Origin: Curtobacterium sp. MCBA15_012
GTDB taxonomy: Bacteria > Actinomycetota > Actinomycetes > Actinomycetales > Microbacteriaceae
Direction: 5' to 3'
Assembly: GCF_001864935.2 (NCBI RefSeq)
Contig: NZ_CP126267.1
Coordinates: 124,001-188,000, forward strand
Length of the DNA stretch: 64,000 nt
How positions within the stretch are numbered: the stretch's first letter is position 1; every line of letters starts with the position of its first letter. Both the position numbers and the translations under genes were made by a program. Below, piece after piece: positions 53,700-62,428 of this stretch. A model generated the notes under the pieces. It searched no databases and had not been told where the DNA came from. It saw only the letters and a list, made by a program, of their open reading frames with translations.

Positions 53700-55955
53700 C
53701 TAATGCCCTCCGTAGGAGCGGAGTCGGAGACTGTTCGAGACGACCAGCGTTGAGGACAGCGCCATCGCGGCGGCGGCGATGAGGGGGTTGAGAAGGCCAG
53801 CCGCGGCGAGTGGGATGGCGGCGATGTTGTAGCCGAACGCCCACACGAGGTTCATCCGGATAGTACGCAGGGTCGCACGGGAGAGCTGGACTGCGTCGAC
53901 GACGGCGCGAAGGTCCTCGCGGACGATGATGACGTCGGCGGCTTTCATGGCGATGTCGGTGCCCTGCACGACGGCGACGCCGAGGGTGGCGGTCGCCAGC
54001 GCGGCGGAGTCGTTGACACCGTCGCCGACCATCGCGACGTGGTGTCCGGCTGCTTGGAGCTGGGCGATCCTTTCGGCCTTCTCGTCGGGCAGGACGCGGG
54101 CGATGACCTCGTCGACGCCGACTTCCGTACCGATTGCAGTGGCCGCGGACTCTGAGTCCCCGGAGAGCAGGACGGTGCGGAGACCGAGGGCGCGCAGCTG
54201 CGCGACTGCTTCGATCGCGCCGGGACGCAGCGTGTCCTGGACGGTGAGCACTGCGCCGACTTCCCCGTCAATGGCGAGCAGCACCACGGTCGCACCGAAC
54301 GCTTCGCGCTGCTCGATGACCGCGGCCACACGCTCGTCAACGGCAACGCCTGATTGCTTGAGGAGCTCGCGGCGGCCGATCACACAGCGGCGGCGGCCGA
54401 TCATGCCGGCGGCGCCGAGACCGGTGTGTGCGGTGAAGTCCGACACCCGTTCCAGCGAGCCGAACCGGGTGTGGGCTGCGGTGGTGATCGCCGTGCCGAT
54501 TGGATGCTCAGACGCTGCTTCGAGGGCGCCAGCGAGTGTCAGGGCGGTGTCGGCGTCGGTGGTGAAGGTGTCGATGGCGGTGAGGGTCATCCGCCCAGTG
54601 GTGAGGGTGCCGGTCTTGTCGAGGACGACGGTGTCGATGCGGCCGCTTGCTTCGAGTGCGTCGGGTCCCTTGATGAGGACACCGAGCTGACCGCCGCGAC
54701 CGACGCCGACCACGAGCGCTGTCGGAGTCGCCAAGCCGAGGGCGCAGGGACAGGCGATGATGAGCACGGCGACACCGTTCGCGATCGCGGTGCCTGCGGC
54801 GGCGCCGCTGATGAGCCAGACCGCGGCGACGAGGATCGCGACGCCGATCACGACAGGCACGAAGACGCTGGTAACGCGGTCGACGGTTCGCTGCACCGCG
54901 GCCTTGCGGCGTTGGGCGTCGTCGGCGACCGCGGCCATCTGCGCCAAGCGCGTGCGGGTGCCCACGGCGTCAGCGCGGATGATGAGCCGACCGCCCTGGA
55001 CGAGGGTGCCGCCGATGACGGCGGCTCCAGCGGTGGCCTCGACGGGGACGGACTCTCCGGTCATCGCGGACATGTCGAGCGTGGCGGCGCCGTCGGTGAC
55101 GGTGCCGTCGACGGGGATTCGGCCGCCGGGGCGGACGACGACAACGTTTCCGACGCGGACGGAACTGAGCGGAACAGTGCGCTCGGTACCGTCGGTGACG
55201 ATCTGCGCTTCGGTGACGCCGAGGTCGCCGATGGCCTCGAGGACGTCGGCGGCGCGGCGCCGGCTGCGGCTTTCGAAGTAGCGTCCGGCGAGCTGGAAGG
55301 TGACCATGCCAGCGGCGACGTCGAGGTAGATCGAGTCCGCCCCGGCGGGGGTCTTTCCGAAGCCGAGCCAGTACCCGGGGGCGGTGGCGGGATCGACGAG
55401 AAGTGTCCAGAGCGCCCATCCGAAGGACACGACGACGCCGAGGGAGACGAGGGTGTCCATGCTGGTGCTGCGGTGTCGCAGCCCGCGGAGCGTGGCCTTG
55501 TGGAACGGCCACGCTGCCCAGGTGACGATGGGGAAGGCGAGGAGGACGCAGAGCGCCTGCCAGCCGGGGAACCGCCAGGCAGGAACAAGCGCCAGGATGA
55601 TGGTGATGTCGCACAGCGGGATCGTGAGCAGTGCCGCGACGGCGAGGCGGCGGCGGAGGGTCGTGGTGCGGGTCTCGGCGGCGCGGGCACTCCAAGCATC
55701 ATCGCCTGGAGTGTGGACGGCGGCAGTGTAGCCGGCTCGTTCGACCTGAGCGATGGCGGTCTCGGCGTCATCGGGTCCGAGACCTGCGACGGTGGCGCGT
55801 TCCGTGGCGAAGTTCACCGACGCGGTGACGCCGTCGAGCTTGCCGAGCTTGCGCTCGATGGCGTTCGCGCAGGCGGAACACGTCATCCCGCCGATGTCGA
55901 GCTCAAGCCGCTGCTCGAGCTGCGGCGTCGTGCGAGACGGTGTGGTGGTGGTCAC
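53700..55955 (-). CDS. copA: Copper-translocating P-type ATPase
   Basis: A 751-residue P1B-type ATPase starting at GTG, overlapping the upstream membrane gene by 4 nt. One N-terminal heavy-metal domain has GGMTCSACAN (C26, C29). Later motifs are the TGE loop (MTGESVP), CPC in IIACPCALGLATPTAL, DKTGT, SEHPIG and MVGDGVNDSAAL. These mark a Cu(I) exporter of the CopA type. It pumps cytoplasmic copper outward, receiving it from the CopZ chaperone encoded in the same operon. Last gene of copZ-ctaG-copA. Confidence 0.95.
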   Translation of the reverse strand: MTTTTPSRTTPQLEQRLELDIGGMTCSACANAIERKLGKLDGVTASVNFATERATVAGLGPDDAETAIAQVERAGYTAAVHTPGDDAWSARAAETRTTTLRRRLAVAALLTIPLCDITIILALVPAWRFPGWQALCVLLAFPIVTWAAWPFHKATLRGLRHRSTSMDTLVSLGVVVSFGWALWTLLVDPATAPGYWLGFGKTPAGADSIYLDVAAGMVTFQLAGRYFESRSRRRAADVLEAIGDLGVTEAQIVTDGTERTVPLSSVRVGNVVVVRPGGRIPVDGTVTDGAATLDMSAMTGESVPVEATAGAAVIGGTLVQGGRLIIRADAVGTRTRLAQMAAVADDAQRRKAAVQRTVDRVTSVFVPVVIGVAILVAAVWLISGAAAGTAIANGVAVLIIACPCALGLATPTALVVGVGRGGQLGVLIKGPDALEASGRIDTVVLDKTGTLTTGRMTLTAIDTFTTDADTALTLAGALEAASEHPIGTAITTAAHTRFGSLERVSDFTAHTGLGAAGMIGRRRCVIGRRELLKQSGVAVDERVAAVIEQREAFGATVVLLAIDGEVGAVLTVQDTLRPGAIEAVAQLRALGLRTVLLSGDSESAATAIGTEVGVDEVIARVLPDEKAERIAQLQAAGHHVAMVGDGVNDSAALATATLGVAVVQGTDIAMKAADVIIVREDLRAVVDAVQLSRATLRTIRMNLVWAFGYNIAAIPLAAAGLLNPLIAAAAMALSSTLVVSNSLRLRSYGGH

Positions 55956-58054
55956 AGTTGCTTCCGATGATCGGTGACGGTCAGGGTCGGCCGGTCGCCC
56001 ACGCCTGCCCGATCGGTGGTCTGGTGCTCGCCCGGCGCGGATACTTCGCGCGGCTGCGCGATGGCCGTACCGGTGTCGCGGGTGGTGAGTTTGCCGAGCA
56101 TGGCGTTGTACTGCTCGTAGTCGTCGTCGAGGCCCCGGTCTGCGTGCCGGTCGATGCGCTTCGCCTGACGGGAGTCCTGCTTCGCCCACTGGGTGACGAG
56201 GGCGATGACGACGACGATCAACGGCAGCTCTCCGGCGGCCCACGCGACGCCGCCGGCAACGTACTGGTCGTGTGCGAGGCTGCCGATCCACGGGATGTCG
56301 AGGTACTGGAAGTAGGTGCCCGCAAGCAGGTCGGTACTGGTCATGACGACGACGCCGAAGAACGCGTGGAAGGGCATCGCTGCGAGCACCAGCCCGAGCT
56401 TGCCGATGTGCGGCAACGGACGCGGCGGCGCATCGACGCCGATGATGAGGGCGTAGAAGACGTATCCGATGGCGAGGTAGTGCAGCGTCATCGCCTGGTG
56501 CGCCCAGTGGTACCGCATCGCCCAGTCGAAGAACGGAGTGAGGTAGATCGCGTAGTACGAACCCACGAACACGGCGAGGACGTACATCGGGTTATAGGTG
56601 ACGCGCAACAGCTTCGAGTGGGTCAGCGCGGCAAGCCACTCATGGGGGCCAGCGAACCCGTCGCGGCGGTGCGCGGTGGTGGCGCGGAGGAACAGGGTGA
56701 GGGGACCACCGAGCACGAGCAGCAGCGGGCACAGCATGTTCAGGCTCATGTGCAGGCCCATGTGGACAGCGAACGACGCCGACGAGTACGGGCCGACCCC
56801 GGATGAGGTGGTGATGATCACGGAAGCCCAGCCGAGCATCCACGCGCTGGTGCGGCCGTTCGACCAGTGGTCTCCGCGTATCCGGAGCCGGACGACGGCA
56901 GCCGCGTACGAGGCGATCCCGGCGATCGCGATGACGAGGAACAGGATGTTCACCCGGCCCGCGGTCCAGAGGGTGATCGGGGTGAGTGGGGTGTTGACCT
57001 GGTAGCCGAGGAAGAGCTGCTGCCCGTCGGTGGGGACGAAGTACACCGGCGGCGGGATTCGGGCCATCACAACACCGATCCCTGCCGCGATCAGGAGCAC
57101 TGACAGGAGCACAGACGGTGCAGTGCGGGTGGCGAACCAAGGCCGGCGGAGCAGGATCGGTCCAGCGACTGCGGCGACGAGGAGGATCTGAACGGCGAAC
57201 AGGATCCCCGTCGGCGCTGCCCACAGCGTCGTGCCGGCGAGTTCAACGGCGGCGATGATGACCGACCCAAGGGTCCATGTGATCCAGGCAGCGAGCGCGA
57301 GAACGCGGTGCCGGCGGATGGTGGTGATGCCGGGCCGGCTTGCCCGCCACCGTCGGGCGAGGGCTGCGGTGGCGCCGATCCAGATGCCGAGGGCGGGGGT
57401 GGCGAATATGGCGGCGTCGCCGCCGAAGTCGTGGTTCGGGCCGACGAGGACCTGCGTCACCAGAACCGGTGCGAGTAGCCCGATGACGCCGATGCCAGCG
57501 AGGAGCAGCGTGCTGACCCAGCTGCGCACGAGGTAGGCGGCGACGAGGATCGTCACCGCGACACAGGAGACGACGATCCACGCACCGGGAAGGTAGCTGG
57601 CCTGCACCAGGTAGCCGATCGCGCCCGGGGTGAGGAGCTTCGTCAACGGCTGTCCATTGGCGTCGGCAGCGTCAACCGGGATGAGCAGCACCGCGGCGAT
57701 CAGCCAAGCGGTGGCGGCGGGGCGGACGATGCTGAGGTCGCGGCGGTTGTCGATGAGTGTGCGGGAGCGGCGCGGCGTCAGGAATGCGGCGGCGGCAAGG
57801 CCACCGACGGTGAGGCCGCCGGTGATGTCGGCGGTGAGTCGGAGCAGGGCGCTCAGCATCGAGGTGAGCATGCCCGGGTAGCCGCGGCTCAGCCGGTCGT
57901 ACGAGGAAGCGCCTAGCATCTCGACCGCGACCACGACGATGACGACTGCGACGACAGCGCCCGCCCACGGAAGCGCGCGCACCACTGCGCCCGAACGTTC
58001 CGCAGCGACAACTACTGCCGGCCGGTCGAGGGTGGCCCGGGTGGTGTCAGGCAC
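55952..58054 (-). CDS. CopD/CtaG-type copper membrane protein
   Basis: A 700-residue protein starting at GTG and overlapping copZ by 8 nt. The first half has about eight helices resembling CopD copper import or resistance proteins. The second half is a CtaG-type cytochrome c oxidase assembly domain: SSASFAVHMGLHMSLNMLCPLLLVLGGPLTLFLRA, YYAIYLTPFFDWAMRYHWAHQAMTLHYLAIGY, and MPFHAFFGVVVM, rich in His and Met ligands. Such fusions handle copper at the membrane, probably for respiratory enzymes. The C-terminus is cytoplasmic and charged. Confidence 0.85.
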   Translation of the reverse strand: MPDTTRATLDRPAVVVAAERSGAVVRALPWAGAVVAVVIVVVAVEMLGASSYDRLSRGYPGMLTSMLSALLRLTADITGGLTVGGLAAAAFLTPRRSRTLIDNRRDLSIVRPAATAWLIAAVLLIPVDAADANGQPLTKLLTPGAIGYLVQASYLPGAWIVVSCVAVTILVAAYLVRSWVSTLLLAGIGVIGLLAPVLVTQVLVGPNHDFGGDAAIFATPALGIWIGATAALARRWRASRPGITTIRRHRVLALAAWITWTLGSVIIAAVELAGTTLWAAPTGILFAVQILLVAAVAGPILLRRPWFATRTAPSVLLSVLLIAAGIGVVMARIPPPVYFVPTDGQQLFLGYQVNTPLTPITLWTAGRVNILFLVIAIAGIASYAAAVVRLRIRGDHWSNGRTSAWMLGWASVIITTSSGVGPYSSASFAVHMGLHMSLNMLCPLLLVLGGPLTLFLRATTAHRRDGFAGPHEWLAALTHSKLLRVTYNPMYVLAVFVGSYYAIYLTPFFDWAMRYHWAHQAMTLHYLAIGYVFYALIIGVDAPPRPLPHIGKLGLVLAAMPFHAFFGVVVMTSTDLLAGTYFQYLDIPWIGSLAHDQYVAGGVAWAAGELPLIVVVIALVTQWAKQDSRQAKRIDRHADRGLDDDYEQYNAMLGKLTTRDTGTAIAQPREVSAPGEHQTTDRAGVGDRPTLTVTDHRKQL

Positions 58055-58256
58055 TGGCGAGCTCGTAGCCTGCCTCGTCGACGGCTTCGGGGACCGCGGC
58101 CGCATCCGGCTGGGTCGGTGAGGTGATGATGACGAGGCCGGTTGCGGCGTCCGCGGTGACGGATTCGACGCCCGCGATCGCTTCGAGTTCACCCGTGACG
58201 CGGCGTTCGCAGTGCTCGCAGGTCATCCCGACGACGTGGTACTCGAATCGCTCCAT
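58047..58256 (-). CDS. copZ: Copper chaperone, heavy-metal-associated domain
   Basis: A 69-residue single HMA domain with the metal site C13-E-H-C16 in VGMTCEHCERRV. It binds Cu(I) and delivers it to CopA. A TAGAAT -10 box ends 7 nt before the ATG on the minus strand, so the mRNA is probably leaderless, and the box lies inside a BlaI-type operator. First gene of the copper operon. Confidence 0.93.
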   Translation of the reverse strand: MERFEYHVVGMTCEHCERRVTGELEAIAGVESVTADAATGLVIITSPTQPDAAAVPEAVDEAGYELASA

Positions 58257-58262
58257 ACCCGC

Positions 58263-58280
58263 ATTCTACAAAACGTAGAA
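58263..58280 (-). promoter_or_regulatory. BlaI-type operator over the copZ promoter
   Basis: The 17-bp near-palindrome TTCTACAAAACGTAGAA spans 58264-58280 and overlaps the copZ -10 box (TAGAAT, minus strand, 58263-58268). It matches two more sites at 59558 and 59581. Repressor binding here would block copZ-ctaG-copA transcription. Confidence 0.7.
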
Positions 58281-58310
58281 GGAGATGCGAGCCATGCCGG
58301 AGAGGCTTGG

Positions 58311-59123
58311 TCAGCGGGACCGCAGGATCGGGGCCAGGTGGCGTCGGTGCGGCCAGCTCTTCACGGGAGAGGACGCCAGTCGCGCGGCTCGGAGCTCGAG
58401 GGCAGGGTTCGGGTCAACGTGGTCCATCAGGGTCAATGCATTGCAGACGGTTGCGGGCCCGCAAACGCGGGCGGCTGCGTCGTCTGCGACGAGCTCGATC
58501 AGCAGTGCGACCGTTCGGCGGAACTCCCGGGCGGTCCGAAGCCGCGGGAATGCAGCAGCGTTCAGTGCCGCGACGCGGCCGATGAAATCGTGCCGTCCGA
58601 GCACGTGCGCTCGTTCGTGCTCGATCACCGCCCGGACGCAGGCTGGCGGCATCGCGTCTTCGACGCCGGTCGAGATCAGCACACGACCGTCGGCGGTAGA
58701 GCAGGCAATGGGGTCCGCTGTCTGCAGATAGGCGACCTCTTGGCCGCCGATGTGTTCTGTCCGGGCGGTGGAGCGGGCGACAAGCAGTGTCACCGCGACG
58801 TCGGTGCGTCGCTTCGCGGCCGAGATCGGTTCCGCGTTTGCGGCGAGGAGCGCGGCGACACCGCCTGCGATGCCGAGCCCGCACCAGGCGAAGAGGCCGG
58901 CAGCGGGAGATCCGATCCCGTGCGCGTGCGTGTTCGTTGCGACGATGACTGCAGCGATGCCGACGCTCAGCAGCAGTGAGATCGCAGCGATCGTCAGCGC
59001 GCTGAGCCACAAGCGGAGGGCGAGCTGTGGGCGGTGCAGCCACCAGGTGCCGCGGGTGAGGATGACTGGCGCGAGCAGCGTGACGACGACCGCGAGCGCC
59101 ACGAGGGCGAGAACGGTGATCAC
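58311..59123 (-). CDS. M56-family membrane metalloprotease, minimal BlaR-like sensor
   Basis: A 270-residue protein with helices at about 1-24, 38-62 and 72-95. The catalytic HExxH is H169-E-R-A-H173, in ACVRAVIEHERAHVLGRHDF. No penicillin-binding or other sensor domain follows. Its start overlaps the BlaI stop (ATGA). In BlaI-M56 pairs the protease inactivates the repressor when a signal is sensed. The neighbours suggest that copper or envelope redox state, not a beta-lactam, is the signal. Confidence 0.85.
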   Translation of the reverse strand: MITVLALVALAVVVTLLAPVILTRGTWWLHRPQLALRLWLSALTIAAISLLLSVGIAAVIVATNTHAHGIGSPAAGLFAWCGLGIAGGVAALLAANAEPISAAKRRTDVAVTLLVARSTARTEHIGGQEVAYLQTADPIACSTADGRVLISTGVEDAMPPACVRAVIEHERAHVLGRHDFIGRVAALNAAAFPRLRTAREFRRTVALLIELVADDAAARVCGPATVCNALTLMDHVDPNPALELRAARLASSPVKSWPHRRHLAPILRSR

Positions 59124-59524
59124 GCCACCGATTCTCCCGTCGTGCGGTCGATCCCGGACTCGTTGTTCCCGGAGCCGTCGAGGGCGGCGCGCAGCACGTG
59201 CAGGTCCTCCGCGCGGAGCGCGCCGGTGAAACGCTGCAGTACCGCCCTGCGATCGCTGGATCTACCGAGGACCTCCGCCATCGAATCGGCTGTCTCGGCA
59301 GGGTCGGCTTTCGTGGCGCAGTACGCCCTAGATACCGGGTCCCGCTCGACGAGGCCCTTTTTCTCGAGCCGGGCGAGGACGGTCAGCACTGTCGTGGAGG
59401 CCAGCGGGTCGCCGTTGTCGGCGAGGGCGTCGCGGATCTGTCGCCCGTTTTGCGCAGCGTCGCGCGCCCAGAGGAGTTGCAGCACGTTCGCCTCGAGGGA
59501 CCCGTGCGCACGGCGCGGACTCAT
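59120..59524 (-). CDS. BlaI/MecI/CopY-family repressor
   Basis: A 134-residue protein with GGAGGA before its ATG. The winged helix begins HGSLEANVLQLLWARDAAQNGRQIRDAL, and TTVLTVLARLEKKGLVERD is the recognition region. The C-terminal dimerisation helix is short. It should bind the three TCTACN7GTAGA-type sites in the locus and control itself, the divergent DUF5134 operon and copZ. It is coupled to the M56 protease gene. Confidence 0.9.
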   Translation of the reverse strand: MSPRRAHGSLEANVLQLLWARDAAQNGRQIRDALADNGDPLASTTVLTVLARLEKKGLVERDPVSRAYCATKADPAETADSMAEVLGRSSDRRAVLQRFTGALRAEDLHVLRAALDGSGNNESGIDRTTGESVA

Positions 59525-59557
59525 CGGCGTCCTCCGACTGTGTCGACCATGCGCTGA

Positions 59558-59597
59558 CTCTACATCAAGTAGAAACCTGCTTCTACAACTTGTAGAG
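59558..59597. promoter_or_regulatory. Two BlaI-type operators in the divergent promoter
   Basis: CTCTACATCAAGTAGAA (59558-59574) and TTCTACAACTTGTAGAG (59581-59597) are 17-bp dyads, 6 nt apart. With the copZ site they give the consensus YTCTACAWNNNGTAGAR. TAGAGT sequences at their outer edges can serve as -10 boxes for the divergent blaI and DUF5134 promoters. Confidence 0.75.
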
Positions 59598-59636
59598 TGG
59601 CGCCGCCCGACCCGTTCTCGACGAGAGGTTCCCTTC

Positions 59637-60257
59637 GTGTCACACAGCCTGACGCTGTCCGTTCTCCTCACAGTGCTGTTCACCGTGACGGCCGCGGGGT
59701 ACCTCGGCTTCGCGTTTCGACCCGGCAGCGACGGAGTGTCTCGGGTGAGTGATGTCTTTCATGTGCTGATGAGCGTCGCAATGCTGGCGATGCCGTGGGC
59801 CTGGGGGATGACCCTCGCGCCGCCGACGCTGCAGATCATCGTGTTCGCCGTCGCGACGCTGTTCTACCTCGTCCTCACGCTCGGTAGCGGTCGGTACGGC
59901 GGCCACGCGCACCACGGACCTGGCGGCTCCGGCCGGCTGGTGCTGGGCTACCACGTGGTGATGATGGCGGCGATGGTCGTCATGGGCGTGATGATGCTGC
60001 CGATGGCTGGTGGGGCTTCGATGTCGATGCCGGGGATGAACATGACCGGCAGCGGACACAGCATGCACGCCTCCTGGTCCGGGTGGACGTCAATCTCCTG
60101 GATCCTCGTCGTCGTGTTCGCGGCCGCGACCGTCTGGATGCTGGGGCGGCTGATCGCCTCCGCTCACGTCCGGCAACACCCCGTGGCGCGCCTGGATGGC
60201 GTGCTCCTGCTGCTGATGAGTGCCGGCATGGCGCTCGCATTCATTCCCACGAGCTGA
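59637..60257 (+). CDS. DUF5134 membrane protein with His/Met-rich loop
   Basis: A 206-residue protein starting at GTG after GAGAGG. It has six helices, and a loop with GGHAHHGPGG plus a Met-rich stretch (MMMAGGASMSMPGMNMTGSGHSMH-like) that could bind Cu(I). DUF5134 proteins occur in actinobacterial metal clusters. Its promoter contains the BlaI operators, tying it to the copper operon. Function unknown; metal binding is inferred. Confidence 0.75.
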   Translation: MSHSLTLSVLLTVLFTVTAAGYLGFAFRPGSDGVSRVSDVFHVLMSVAMLAMPWAWGMTLAPPTLQIIVFAVATLFYLVLTLGSGRYGGHAHHGPGGSGRLVLGYHVVMMAAMVVMGVMMLPMAGGASMSMPGMNMTGSGHSMHASWSGWTSISWILVVVFAAATVWMLGRLIASAHVRQHPVARLDGVLLLLMSAGMALAFIPTS

Positions 60258-60268
60258 GGGCCACCGTC

Positions 60269-61744
60269 ATGACCGCAACCGACAACCGCCCCACCACTGC
60301 GCCCGCGGCCCAGCCGGCGACGGCACGGCCGCCGCGGAACACACAGCGTGGCTGGTTCGGACAGTTCCTGCTGCGACTGCACTTCTACGCCGGGCTCTTC
60401 ATCGGACCGTTCATCCTCATCGCCGCGCTCTCCGGCGCCGTGTACGCGCTTGGTCCAACGATCGAGCAGGGCATGTACCGGCACGAACTCACCGCACCGT
60501 CCACCGCGGCCGCGAAGCCGTTGGCCGAGCAGATCGACGCCGCCCAGGCCTACGTGGACCAGCACCACCCCGAAGACACCCTCGCCGCCGTCCGCCCCGC
60601 ACCCGAGCAGGGCTCCACGACACGGGTGATGTACTCCGAGGCTGGGCGGATGGAGTCGCAGAACCGTGCGGTGTTCATCGATCCTGGCACCGCCCAGGTC
60701 CGCGGCGACCTGCTCGTCTACGGCACGTCCGGGGCGCTGCCGTTCCGCACCTGGGTGGACACGTTCCACCGGTCCCTGTTCCTCGGCGACATCGGCCGGC
60801 TCTACAGTGAAACCGCTGCGTCCTGGCTCGGCGTCGTCGCACTCGCCGGTCTTGGCCTGTGGGTGATCCGGATCAGGAAGGCCCGTGCGAAGCGCGACAT
60901 GGTCCGCCCCGCACGTGGCGTTCGCGGCTACCGGCGGATCTTCTCCTGGCACGCCTCCACCGGGGTGTGGCTGCTCCTCGGCGCGTTGTTCCTTTCCGCG
61001 ACCGGAATCACCTGGTCCCATTACGGCGGCGGCAACGTCGACCAGCTGCGCTCCGCCCTCAGCTGGGGCACCCCCGCACTCGCCACCACCCTCACCGGCC
61101 CCGATGCCGCTCCTGACGGCGGCGAGCATGCTCTCCACCACGGGAGCCCCGCACCAGGGACCGATGCGGAACCAGCGACCATCACGCCTGCGCTGTTTGA
61201 CGAAGTTCTCGGCGCGGCAAAGGCTGCGAACATCCACTCGTCGGAGCTGCAGATCAGCCCACCGGCGGCCGCGGATCAGGCCTGGACGGTCGCGGAGATC
61301 AAGCGGTCCTACCCGACGGCAGTGAACTCCGTCGCGATCGACCCACGTGACATGAGCGTGCTGTCCGAGACGAACTTCGACACCTTCTCGATCCCCGCCA
61401 AGCTCGCCCAATGGGGCATTGACACCCACATGGGCACGATGTGGGGGCTACCGAACCAGATCCTGCTCTTCATCACCGCGCTCGGGATCGCCGCAATGGT
61501 CGTCTTCGGCTATGCCATGTGGTGGAAGCGCCGCCCGACCGGCAAGCGCTTCGGGAAGTCACCGGCCGCAGGCGCGCTGACGCGCGCGCCGTGGTGGGGG
61601 TCCGGGCTCGTCGCGGTCGGCGCGATCGTCATTGGCGCGTTCCTGCCCGCGCTCGGCGTTTCCCTCCTCGCGTTCGTCGTCATCGACGTCCTCATCACCA
61701 ATCGCACGGCCACACCGCACCCCCCGGCTCCACGCAGCAAGTAG
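60269..61744 (+). CDS. PepSY-domain membrane protein
   Basis: A 491-residue protein 11 nt after the DUF5134 gene. It has the PepSY-associated TM pattern: an N-terminal helix with LLRLHFYAGLFIGPFILIAALSGAVYAL, WVDTFHRSLFLGDIGRLYSETAASWLG, and RIFSWHASTGVWLLLGALFLSATGITW, then a final helix pair. Such proteins resemble PiuB/iron-uptake reductases and carry His residues that may bind haem or transfer electrons to metals. It probably works with DUF5134 in copper or iron redox handling at the membrane. Confidence 0.85.
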   Translation: MTATDNRPTTAPAAQPATARPPRNTQRGWFGQFLLRLHFYAGLFIGPFILIAALSGAVYALGPTIEQGMYRHELTAPSTAAAKPLAEQIDAAQAYVDQHHPEDTLAAVRPAPEQGSTTRVMYSEAGRMESQNRAVFIDPGTAQVRGDLLVYGTSGALPFRTWVDTFHRSLFLGDIGRLYSETAASWLGVVALAGLGLWVIRIRKARAKRDMVRPARGVRGYRRIFSWHASTGVWLLLGALFLSATGITWSHYGGGNVDQLRSALSWGTPALATTLTGPDAAPDGGEHALHHGSPAPGTDAEPATITPALFDEVLGAAKAANIHSSELQISPPAAADQAWTVAEIKRSYPTAVNSVAIDPRDMSVLSETNFDTFSIPAKLAQWGIDTHMGTMWGLPNQILLFITALGIAAMVVFGYAMWWKRRPTGKRFGKSPAAGALTRAPWWGSGLVAVGAIVIGAFLPALGVSLLAFVVIDVLITNRTATPHPPAPRSK

Positions 61745-61865
61745 GCCCCGCTCACGTCGTCGGCGTCTTGTCGGCGGCAGCATCACCACCTGTGAAGGAC
61801 CGCCGCATACGGCAGATCGCCGGACGTCTCCTCTCCGGTACCGGAGCACAGGCTCGACCGTTTCA

Positions 61866-62095
61866 ATGTCCGGCGCGCTTTGTTTCATCGACGCCGACTG
61901 CCCTGTCCTCGGCGACTCGTTCCGCACTCGTGGCATCGAGGCGCAGTGGCCGAAGACTCTCGTGAAGCTGCTCGCCGGGGCGGACCGGCGGTCAATGTCA
62001 CAGCAACCGCTGCTTCGAACGCTGGCCACTTCCCGCCCGTCGGACACTCGGCTCAGCGGCACCCGAACAACCTGCTGAGGAACGAGCGTGGCTGA
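61866..62095 (+). pseudogene. Remnant of a NERD (nuclease-related) domain protein
   Basis: One frame reads GALCFIDADCPVLGDSFRTRGIEAQWPKTLVKLLAG, a good match to the C-terminal part of NERD proteins (LCFVDADWPLIGGSF-TRGVEVLWPKKL). Near 61978 the match shifts by one base into VNVTATAASNAGHFPPV. No N-terminal domain is present upstream to 61745. The gene is truncated and frameshifted. It shows that this spacer once carried a nuclease-related gene. Confidence 0.6.
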
Positions 62096-62428
62096 TCGTT
62101 CGCTTCAGCCGCCGCTACCAGCGGCGCCGGTTGCACCGAGATCTCGACGTGGAGAGCTCGTTCCCTCAGATCAGGCATCGTTGTCGTCGGCCAGTGGACA
62201 GGGCTGAGGTACTCGGGGATGACCTAGGCCACCTGCGACGACGACCGTCCCTGCATGATCAATGGTCACTGTCTACACGAGCAGGGCAGGGTGACGTCGC
62301 TACCACGGGTGCGCGCGGACCATCACTTGAACGTGTCCAATGCGCCTGGTCCGCATGAAACCAAGTTCGTATTCAAGCCGGAGCTTCGGTCACCGTTCAG
62401 GCGACGAGAGCGGCGTAACGTCAATGCC
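62096..62428. other. Intergenic region before the BKACE gene
   Basis: No gene or clear regulatory element is visible. The frame of the BKACE gene stays open leftward to 62255, but the upstream residues do not match the family. The promoter should lie here. Confidence 0.35.

Noticed and set aside
58311-59524. Beta-lactam resistance system (BlaI-BlaR)
   Set aside because: The M56 protein has no penicillin-binding sensor and no beta-lactamase is nearby; the operators point to the copper operon.
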